Assembly: GCA_032353305.1 (NCBI GenBank)
Contig: JAUCNG010037783.1
Coordinates: 1-14,711 of the forward strand
Direction of reading: 5' to 3'
Length of the DNA: 14,711 nucleotides
DNA from: Cephalothrix spiralis
Taxonomy: Eukaryota > Nemertea > Palaeonemertea > Archinemertea > Cephalotrichidae
Shown: in pieces, positions 1-7,213 of the stretch
How positions within the stretch are numbered: the stretch's first letter is position 1
Layout of the letters: every line of letters begins with the position of its first letter
Translations under genes and position numbers: made by a program
Notes under the pieces: generated by a model
The model's input: only the letters and a program-made list of their open reading frames with translations
What the model was told of the DNA's origin: nothing
Databases searched by the model: none

Positions 1-170
1 AAAAAAAAATTTGACCCGATTTATTATGTTATTTCACACAGCTGATGATTTACCACCCTCTGAAAAATGCTTTGTTCCAGTGTTACACTTGTTTTAAGAT
101 GGTTGGTCTGATCCGCTCCTATCTCCACAATACAAACAAAACGTCTCACTTCAAGACTAATTTCGAGACG

Positions 171-276
171 TGGGTATCCAGAGGCTTATGTTTTGAACGT
201 GAAGTTCATGTCTTGATAATGGGTGGGTATCCAGAGGCTTATGTCATGAAAGTGAGATTCGTGTCTCGATAATGGG
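171..276. repeat. Two-copy 53-bp tandem repeat
   Basis: Two adjacent units begin TGGGTATCCAGAGGCTTATG at 171 and 224 and end GATAATGGG at 223 and 276, giving a spacing of 53 bp. The middles differ by scattered substitutions, so the duplication is not brand new. Just before the first unit, ACGTCTC (141-147) and GAGACGT (165-171) form perfect 7-bp inverted arms. Confidence 0.8.
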
Positions 277-659
277 TGGTGGTGTCAGTATTGTCAAAAA
301 ATGATGGGAAATGTCAAAAAAGTAGTTCATATTTTCAACAATTAATTTATTGTACACCGTGAAAAAAACAATTGGGCAAAATTTTGCAATTTTCTCTCTC
401 TCACCGCGCTCAAATTTGTTCCTGTGTTGTACCTGGGTAAATTTTTACCGGGGTCCGAAAGTGAAAAAACGTCAAGTTAGAGATGGTTTGGGTGGGTTTT
501 TTGAGGCTGTGTCTGCGAAGTGAAGCAAATCACGATCTCTGTGATTACCGAGGATGCGCAGCCCCCAGGGTCTGTTAATTTCATTTAGGGGCGACAGAAA
601 TTGTCTTCAAAATTAACTTTTATGCGGCGGCAATGGATGAGGTCAAAAAATGTTGAGAT

Positions 660-720
660 CGAAGGTGTAATGGGGCCGAAGGTGTTAGGGCCGAAAATGT
701 TGGAGCCGAAATGCCCGGCA
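660..720. repeat. 15-bp minisatellite, about four units
   Basis: CGAA cores occur at 660, 677, 692 and 707, so the period is 17, then 15, then 15 bp. The unit resembles GGGCCGAAGGTGTTA. Because 15 is a multiple of three, both strands stay open and give artificial repeats in translation (GPKVL, GPKML on the plus strand). The small open frames over this stretch are therefore not taken as genes. Confidence 0.7.
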
Positions 721-942
721 CCTAACGAGGGAAGTTTAGAACTAAAAAATAAATTTACCGGTAATAAATTAAATATGATCACGTGATATTTAGATATATT
801 TGAATTGATTAGATTTTTAGGCGCACAGCATTCGACAAATGGAAGATATAATTTGGGTAGTTTTTTCTAGCATTGGTACTGTTGAATCCCCTAACCGAAA
901 CATTATGGAATAAAATAAAATAACTATTGTTGCCATTTTCAG

Positions 943-3860
943 GTTGCAGGAATACTTTATGGCTTCCATCGATATGAAGAAAGAGAAAATGACAATTCAG
1001 AAGAGAGTTTTGGTGGAATGCTTATGGTAGTATTCAGAATAATGCTTTTTCAAGGTACATGACATTATAGAACCCTTTTGATTCTTTAAAAACAAATCTA
1101 TTGTGTTTTGCCTTTGCAAACCAATGACAAAATGGCTGAACTTAAAATATTATAGGACCCCGATCCCATTTTCTCCAACAATAACAACTGTTAACATAAG
1201 AGAAAAATTGAAACAAATTCATTTTAGGTTTATGGGTGTTGTGACCCCCCCTTCCACTGTTGTACGGCTGGATGGGTCATACAATTTGGGGGACGAGCCT
1301 GGTGATAATGTACGTGACATGTGATAGAAGATTCCTGGTCAGTGGTTTATGATAATACCAAAACATGATTGGTCTAATTGGTGTTGCAGCATAAAGGACC
1401 CGGGAAAACACAAGTGGGACACCGCATAGGAGTATATGACCACAAATATGTTTCATGACCCTTTGGCAAAAAATATTTCTAATATTAAATCTCATAATTC
1501 TTTCTTCTTATAGGCAGTACAAGGCCTAAAACACATGGGAGCCGTTTACTACTACTTGGCTGGATAATATTTTCATTTATAACGACCTTGACCTATTTCG
1601 CGACAATGGTCAAAATGAACACGATTCATAAAAATGCTCTAAGCCTGGGGCCCAAATATACGAGATTGAACCATATTCTTTACCAAACATCAATCGAAAT
1701 CGGAGCTATTCGAGGTGGTTCGACCATGTGGTTCTTCAAGTACTCGAAAGATAGATTGTTTAAAGAGGTCGCAAAGAAATTAACAATGAACAGCACAACA
1801 ATGACCACTTATGAAGGCATCCAAAGGGTACAGAAAGGTAAATAATGATTTTTTATAGGTTCATAAAAGTTCGTCCTTCTCATTGTCGACTGCGCTTGTC
1901 TATCGAATAGTAGATCATGCTAAAATAGCGCAGCGCCAAAAACAGGAAGATCACCGTGCTCGACTCTTGAGTGCCAATTTCCCCCGTGTGGTGGCGTGGA
2001 CGAGAAGGTCAAAATATGCTGTAAAGGATAGGAATTGCAAAAGGGGGGGGGGGTCAAAAAGTACTGGAACAAAGGGAGTTCGTATGTACCAAATTTCATT
2101 TTGCCTGGAGAACAATTTAATATCATGCTATCGAACCCTTGGGAAGGGGCATATATTCTCAGCTCTGGATGCAGTTGCCCTTAATATACAGTGTGGTTCA
2201 GAATAAATGCAAAAAGTAGCATTTTTTAATTGGTGAACATTTTGGGATAGTGTAAATGTTTAGAGCTCAGACTCAAAGTATACAGTACACAATTGGTGCA
2301 TTGCGAAAATCAATTTTTGATGCCATTTGCTAAATCACGTGACTTGAGACATTTACTCTTCAAAACGAGGCTATTTCCCCCAAAATGCAATGCAAAATGG
2401 CATCAAAGGTTTTTTTTGGGGGAAATGGCCTCGTTTTGGATCGTAAATGTCTCAAGTCCCTGACTTTCCCTGACCATATCTAACCATTTCCCTGACTTTC
2501 TTAATTTTCATTATCGAAATATCATTTCTAAACAAATAAGATTTTTGAGTTTTTAAGTATAAGACACGATATATTTTGGTATTTCAGAAAATTTTCCCTG
2601 ACCGCAAAGATGAATTTCCTGACACCCTGCATAATTTAGCAAATGGCATCGCAAATTTTGTTCCCATTTTCGCAACGCAGCAATTGTGTACTGTATAAAA
2701 ATCCCCAAAACTGCCATGCTCGGCTCAAAATTGTAATTAATTTAAATTTAATATTTTAAGGTAATTACGCCTTCTTAATGGAGTCGGGGTCTGCTGGATA
2801 TTACTCTATAGATCAATATGAATGTGACACCCTCGTTTTGGATATAGAGCTAAGTGAGACACGAAACTACGCGTTCGCCCTTCCTATTGGCTCAAAATAT
2901 ACTGACGTCATCAATAAAGCACTTTTGGAACTCGAAGCAAGGGGCTTCCACAAGATGCTATACAACAAATGGTTCTTGGGATCACTGGTAGGGGCAGTTT
3001 TTTTCACATATTCAACTTTGATATAACTAAAGCCGGTGTGTTGTCCGGTTAGCTCAATAGGTAGAACATGAGACTCATTAACTGATGACCCCATTTGATC
3101 TCATCTCGACCTCTGATCAAATTAAATACGAGCTTACCACGGGTATGCTCGGAAAGCGGACCAATGTGTCTATTCGAGTATTTCGAGAAGTCATTGACAC
3201 CCGTTATAGAATAATGAGTTAGGAGACATTGTTTTCTATTTCTCGATGGAAACCTAATATAATTACTTTATAAGGCCCATCCTTATCTTAAAATACAATT
3301 AATGCTATTACCCGTTTCGAGATTTTAACTTATCAATCAGTACATGATCCTTTTAAAAATGGATTAAATATTTTAAATGTATTGTTGTTTCTTTATTAAT
3401 TTTATTTGTAATAGACCGGATGGTCACTAATGCAAATAAATTTTTTTGCGCGACATGAATCCCAGACAGTATTCGTGACCTTGACATCGATACGAATGTA
3501 ATAATGCCCTAGGGCAATCAAATATTTCATGGCGGGTAAATTTGAGAGAAATATTGATACATATAAACGGGTCACCCGATTCATTTTAATCAATGAAATT
3601 CCTTAATTCTTATAGCCTTATAAATATTCCTTCTTTTTTAGGTAGGGGGCAGTAGATGTTCTAGGCATGGCGTGACGGTGTCGAGGTCTGATGTGTATCC
3701 GGAAGGAGCTGGTTCATTGTCTGATGTTAAATATGCTCTTTTGAAAGTTGGTTTTATGCCATTCACTGGTTTACTAGCTTTCTTGGTTGTCACAACGGTG
3801 TTGAGTGTTTTCGTGTTTATAGCGGAGAATTTTTTTGCTAAATTTGTAAAGAATAACTAA
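943..3860 (+). CDS. Ionotropic glutamate receptor, 3' part (four exons, 5' end outside window)
   Basis: Ligand-gated cation channel subunit of the plasma membrane. Exons are 943-1054, 1514-1837, 2761-2987 and 3642-3860, all with AG acceptors and GT donors. They join in frame to 293 codons plus TAA. In window residue numbers: end of M1 (about 1-8), pore loop M2 (about 20-38), M3 (about 49-72), S2 half of the ligand-binding domain (about 75-255), and M4 (about 260-281) with only about 12 residues after it. Family landmarks in S2 are GGST (S107/T108) before FFKYSKD, E153 in LMES (equivalent to the glutamate that holds the ligand amino group), and cysteines 167 and 227 at the conserved disulphide positions. 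M3 is odd: the near-invariant SYTANLAAF is replaced by TYFATMVKM. The family is clear; the subtype (AMPA, kainate, NMDA, delta or IR-like) is not, since S1 is missing. Confidence 0.9.
1055..1513 (+). other. Receptor intron between pore-loop and M3 exons
   Basis: The 459-bp intron has donor GTACAT after a split glycine codon (phase 1) and acceptor TTCTTCTTATAG. Nothing further is recognisable in it. The small open frames on either strand have no family resemblance. Confidence 0.75.
2341..2457. repeat. Long hairpin nested in the MITE
   Basis: The left arm 2341-2384, starting GACTTGAGACATTTAC, pairs with the right arm about 2411-2457, ending GTAAATGTCTCAAGTC. Roughly 42 of 45 positions match and the loop is about 26 bp. 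The loop repeats GGCATCAA/TGCAAAATGG words resembling the inner part of the outer TIR. A foldback of this quality suggests a second insertion or a rearranged internal copy. Confidence 0.8.
2458..2633. mobile_element. Possible nested repeat fragment with CCCTGAC motifs
   Basis: Between the hairpin and the right TIR lies an AT-rich block that opens with CCCTGACTTTCCCTGACC, has further TTCCCTGAC and TTTTCCCTGACC copies, and closes with TTCCTGACACCCTG near 2632. Read on the minus strand it begins CAGGGTGTCAGG and repeats GTCAGGGAAA, a pattern I associate with interspersed repeats of many invertebrate genomes. No clear second terminus or target duplication was found. Confidence 0.4.
2988..3641 (+). 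other. Receptor intron between S2 and M4 exons
   Basis: The 654-bp phase-0 intron has donor GTAGGG and acceptor TTCTTTTTTAG. It contains the tRNA-like stretch at 3041-3116 and small palindromes (GCCCTAGGGC near 3508, CGGGTCACCCG near 3569). Nothing else is supported. Confidence 0.75.
3041..3116 (+). repeat. tRNA-derived SINE head or tRNA pseudogene
   Basis: GTCCGGTTAGCTCAATAGG followed by TAGAACATGAGACTCATTA matches a pol III A box and D arm, and resembles the 5' half of lysine-type tRNAs. The 3' half is decayed: the expected GGTTCGA B box is represented only by something like TCTCGACCTC, and the acceptor stem does not close. It is therefore read as the head of a SINE or a dead tRNA copy inside the intron, not a functional tRNA. 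The 3' limit of any SINE is not visible. Confidence 0.45.
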
Positions 3861-3935
3861 TACCAATAATATACAGGGTGTCTCAAAATTATGGAAAACA
3901 GCCAGATGACGCCATCATTATATTGTGACTTCACC

Positions 3936-4276
3936 ATATGGGGGCCCTGATGGGGTTAAACGGGATCCGGGATAGGCCCAAAATGGCCTTTACGGGATCA
4001 GAATAGGCCCACCTAACGGGACACGGGATTCGGGGAAATGGGGACCTAACGGTAACGGGAGACGGATAATTGAAATTAAACGACAGCGGGAGACGGGAAA
4101 TTGAAATAAGAGGGTTATGGGAGACGGGAAATGAAAACCAAACGGAAACGGAGACGGGAAATAATACGTATAACAGGATGGCAAACTGGACGGGATTTTT
4201 CACAAACGGGATCGGGATAGAACCTTTTTGATTAAACGGGATTGGGATAGAGACCCCCCATCTGGGCCCTCCCATA
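3936..4276. mobile_element. Nested inverted-repeat element filled with a purine-rich array
   Basis: The left tip TATGGGGGCCCTGATGGGG (3937-3955) is the approximate inverse of 4254-4276 (CCCCCCATCTGGGCCCTC then CCATA). Between them is a degenerate plus-strand array of CGGGA words: ACGGGATCCGGGATAGG near the left, ACGGGAGACGGGAAAT in the centre, AAACGGGATTGGGATAG at the right. TTAAACGGGAT occurs just inside both tips. The minus-strand open frame here is a by-product of the array. I do not recognise the family. Confidence 0.6.
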
Positions 4277-4767
4277 TCTAGTGTATAAATTTCAGTAAAC
4301 ATTGATTTTAAGTGTGTTGTTTCTAGGCCTAACAGTTAGTCAGTTGTGTAAAAAACCATGGTGCAGATCAGGTTTATATTATTACTAAAGATTTCAAAAG
4401 AAAATAAAAATTCAATCTGTTCTAGCAAAGAAGAAGGTTGATGAACACAGCATCATCATTGCCGCATGAACTAGAGAGAACATGGTCGTCTCTTTCAAAT
4501 AATAAAATTTGGTGCAAATCTGTCTTACAACAACTGAGCTAAATAGGCCGTAAATAAACGTCCTTTCTGTGATTTTTTATTGGTTTTTTAAATTTCTTAT
4601 TCAATTTACTATTCACAAATATTTTTATCAAAAATTGAAATAATCAATTTCAGAGTGATGGAAAATAGCATTCATGGGATTTAAGCTGGGGAAAATTTAT
4701 TGCTCTGAAATACGTATTATTTACAATTATTAAAATATTCATAACTAAGTCACAATATGTTTCAAAT

Positions 4768-5095
4768 TCGGAAACTATTGAACATATCTTTGGGATTGTA
4801 TGGACATTAAAAACCTTTGGTTTAGGATTAACTCAGATTTAAATCTAAAAGAAAATTTAGACATAGAATTTGATAAACTAACAATTTTACTAGGATACAC
4901 CGGTGATCATGATATTTGCAAAAAATATTTTAATATCTTTATCGTTTCTATGAAGTACTATATTTACAAATATGTAAGTTAGGAGAGAAATTTCCAAATT
5001 ACGATTCTTTGAAGAAAGATGCGTGTTCCAGATGCAGGATTTATAATAATATAAATACAAAGCTAAATTTTGATTTTATTCAATACTGGGACTGA
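4768..5095 (+). pseudogene. Decayed LINE fragment, C-terminal end of the reverse transcriptase ORF
   Basis: A frame from 4768 reads SETIEHIF, the conserved zinc-knuckle-like segment near the C terminus of L1/Tx1- and CR1-type LINE ORF2 proteins. The expected WDC follows one base out of frame (TGG at 4791), so there is a one-base deletion. The second frame continues to about 4980 with NLW and later KYYIYK, both typical of this tail. A second shift near 4980 moves to a third frame, KFPNYDSLKKDA, ending at TGA 5093-5095. The order of motifs matches the end of such proteins. Upstream endonuclease and polymerase domains are missing. It is inactive, and the assignment rests on motif recall. Confidence 0.65.
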
Positions 5096-6413
5096 GCCTA
5101 ATGACACCATTGACCATCTTAAGGACTCGATAACGAGATAATTATTCTAATCGAATTGAATAGCATTATAATTTTTATGTGTAAGTTTTTTCGTAATTTT
5201 AAGTTGGTGGGTGGGGGGAGGGTGATACAAATTCCAAAATATTTTATTTTATTCTTTTACCTTCATTTTTTCTCTCTCTCTTTTTGTTGACTTTTTTCAC
5301 CGATTATTATATTTTTATGCATAGTAAATAATGTAAAGAAATTTTTTCAAAAGATAAAGAAATCTATATTTTAAAATAAAAAGTCACAATATGACGTCAT
5401 CTGGCTGTTTTCCATAATTTTAGACTATGGACCCAATATATTTTCGAACAAGTGTTAAGTTTATAGCTATGACAATATATTGCATAATGTAGTAGTTAAT
5501 ATGGCTATACTTTTAGTACTAACATAATGTATGCCTTAGGAAGTTAAAGCGACGTAACTCACTTCTTGGCGCGGACAGAGTTATTGATGCCAGTATATTT
5601 GAAACAAAGTTCGATTATTTAATTGTTGAAATCAAGGACCTACCATGCTAAAGTACATATTTTTACTTGATTTTTATATCCCGTACAAACAATGTACACA
5701 GTACAGATATCTACCTCTTGTTTACTAGAGTATCAAGGACCGTAACTTCATTAATATAGGACTTCTATACAAATTTACTAAAGGTCAATTTTCTCCGTTC
5801 GTTGAAAACAGGAGTAACCGCAGTTTAACTTCTTTGGGCAGATTTTTTGCCTTGATCACTTTCCGAGTTCCCCTGAATGCATATTTACTTCCACCTGCTA
5901 ACTACTTTGTACATTTGTACCAAATCTGAGGTCAATCGGACTCTATCATTTGCGAAACAATTCACCACAAAGATTACAATGACATTGAATTAAAATATAA
6001 TTCGAATTAACAATACTCTTTTTATAATTGATAGATATTTAAGAATTAGTCTTTCCAAGTGGATTAAAAGTTACATGATTATTTTAAAGCTAATTCGCTT
6101 TAACAGAATTTGAAATATTTCTTCTACTAAAGCATTTGATACGGTATTAAATTATTTCATTTTCAAAACATTTAACACGGTAGGGCTCCACTCTCTTCCA
6201 AATCTCCTGAATTTTTATTCAAGAAGAAATGTTTTAAGAAAGTGGTCACTGCTTAATTCCCTTTAATTTTGTAATTGAATAAATTAGATAAATTACTACA
6301 TGTACAATTGTATACTCAATAATTATTATCATCTCTGATATTAACAGTAAATGTAAAAGCATTTCCATCTATTGAACACTGTATCCTTATAGACCATTCT
6401 GATCCCCTCCACT

Positions 6414-6463
6414 ATCCGAATACTTACTGTATCCATGTAGATGAGTACAGTGGGTATTCAGAT
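6414..6463. repeat. Imperfect hairpin
   Basis: ATCCGAATACTTACTGTAT (6414-6432) is the inverse of GTACAGTGGGTATTCAGAT (6445-6463) at about 15 of 19 positions, with a 12-bp loop. It may be the centre of an old foldback MITE. Possible outer arms (TATAGACC near 6388 and CTATAG near 6495) are too weak to set borders. Confidence 0.5.
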
Positions 6464-6661
6464 TAAACGTATAGATATTGGAATGTCCTAGACCCTATAG
6501 ATCACACTTTTTCGGTTATATTTCTAATTACTCAACATATATTCTAAGAATATATTTTGAACTACTAGAGACATGGAAATAATATAAGATTATTTTCTAG
6601 GAACTATAAACTATTGGAAGGTTGAAGCTAGTTCTTCGGTGCCGAAATATAATATATAATT

Positions 6662-7005
6662 GAGGGAAAAAATGCGCATATTATACATCCGCAAATTTTA
6701 ACTTCAATTTCCAAATTATGCGTTTTCCCTCCTTATTGTTGCATATCCCCTCCCCAAAAAGCGCATTTTTCTTCGCATACTTTTTCATAATGTCGCGTTT
6801 TCCATGATTTACCGAACAAACCGACCCCCCCACACTTTTTCCTGGCTAGGTTGGGGTCATGGAAAATTGTTTATACACATAGTGGAAATAGGCCGAGATT
6901 ACAAAGAATGCTCTAAAAACGCGTTAAAATATAGGAAAATGTGCGTTTTCGACCAGATTACCACCTCACCCCCATATGTATTCGCATATTTTCCATGACA
7001 GCTCC
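6662..7005. repeat. Cluster of GCG/TTTTCC words in both orientations
   Basis: GAGGGAAAAAATGCGCAT (from 6662) is roughly the inverse of ATGCGTTTTCCCTCC (6718-6732). Related words recur at AAGCGCATTTTTC (about 6760), GTCGCGTTTTCCATGA (about 6792), TCATGGAAAATTG (about 6857), GTGCGTTTTCG (about 6942) and CGCATATTTTCCATGACA (about 6983). The pattern looks like a decayed inverted-repeat element or several short copies. Borders are approximate. Confidence 0.45.
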
Positions 7006-7213
7006 CCATCCCCTATTTGGCGTCTGATTTTGAGGTATGGCCAGTGCGTGATTGATTTTTGTCTGATTATATAAAATATTTTCATGGGAATATATTTTAA
7101 GAATCAATTTCCATATTGACGTAGAGTCATAAGAAATATAATTGAAAAAAAGTGATCTAGTATCATGGAATGCTATTCAGCGAATGACATTAGAAAAAAT
7201 TGTATACATTTAC

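Larger units (their letters stand above)
1..942. other. Non-coding left flank, probably receptor intron or upstream DNA
   Basis: No exon could be supported here. The first receptor exon opens at 943 behind an acceptor AG (941-942) and begins in the middle of membrane segment M1, so an upstream exon must exist. None of the reading frames in 1-942 shows the S1 ligand-binding half or the start of M1. The stretch holds a two-copy 53-bp tandem repeat (171-276), a 15-bp minisatellite (660-720), and short palindromes such as GCAAAATTTTGC near 376. The preceding exons therefore most likely lie left of the window and this is intron sequence. Confidence 0.6.
2281..2695. mobile_element. 415-bp MITE with terminal inverted repeats and TA target duplication
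   Basis: The element starts TACAGTACACAATTG at 2281 and ends CAATTGTGTACTGTA at 2695; the two ends are perfect inverses over 15 bp. The similarity continues inward: TTGCGAAAAT, then GATGCCATTTGCTAAAT (2319-2335), which faces ATTTAGCAAATGGCATC (2635-2651). It is flanked on both sides by TA (2279-2280 and 2696-2697), the target duplication of Tc1/mariner-type elements. It encodes no transposase, so it is non-autonomous. The interior is itself composite (hairpin 2341-2457, CCCTGAC segment 2458-2633). Confidence 0.85.
1838..2760 (+). other. Receptor intron carrying a MITE
   Basis: The 923-bp phase-1 intron has donor GTAAAT and acceptor ATATTTTAAG. Its right half is the 415-bp TIR element at 2281-2695. 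The left half (1838-2278) includes a run of about ten G near 2043 and an open frame of about 100 codons without recognisable similarity or coding character; it is not called as a gene. Confidence 0.75.
3874..5436. mobile_element. 1.56-kb interval bounded by ~50-bp terminal inverted repeats
   Basis: The left end 3874-3931 (CAGGGT, then GTCTCAAAATTATGG, AAAACAGCCAGATGACG and ATATTGTGACTT) is the inverse of 5381-5436 (AAGTCACAATATGACG, TCATCTGGCTGTTTTCC, ATAATTTTAGAC and TATGGACCCA). There are a few indels, including 4 extra bases at the right tip. TA dinucleotides flank both ends (3872-3873 and 5437-5438). This suggests a Tc1/mariner-like non-autonomous element. No transposase frame is present. 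The interior instead holds a second inverted-repeat element and a LINE relic, so it is a nest of insertions. It starts 13 bp after the receptor stop codon, so it probably forms the 3' UTR or its edge. Confidence 0.75.
5437..7213. other. Intergenic region between receptor and RABGGTA 3' ends
   Basis: No coding sequence is supported in these 1.8 kb. They separate two convergent genes. Visible structure is limited to a hairpin at 6414-6463 and a cluster of GCG/TTTTCC words with an inverted repeat at 6662-7005. The rest is AT-rich without recognisable content. A clear AATAAA for the minus-strand gene just below 7214 was not found. Confidence 0.6.

Noticed and set aside
45-272. 75-codon plus-strand open frame
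   Set aside because: No family resemblance; it runs through the 53-bp tandem repeat and lacks coding character.
585-786. Overlapping open frames on both strands with GPK or FGPN peptide repeats
   Set aside because: The repeats come from a 15-bp minisatellite that keeps both strands open.
1883-2206. 107-codon plus-strand open frame in a receptor intron
   Set aside because: It lies between well-supported exons, contains a G homopolymer, and shows no recognisable domain.
3041-3116. Functional tRNA gene
   Set aside because: The B box and the 3' acceptor strand do not match and the anticodon arm is one base too long.
3931-4302. 123-codon minus-strand proline/serine-rich open frame
   Set aside because: It is the reverse reading of the CGGGA purine-rich array.
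3874-5436. Autonomous mariner transposase inside the TIR interval
   Set aside because: No frame shows a DDE/D transposase; the only protein-like relic is a LINE tail.
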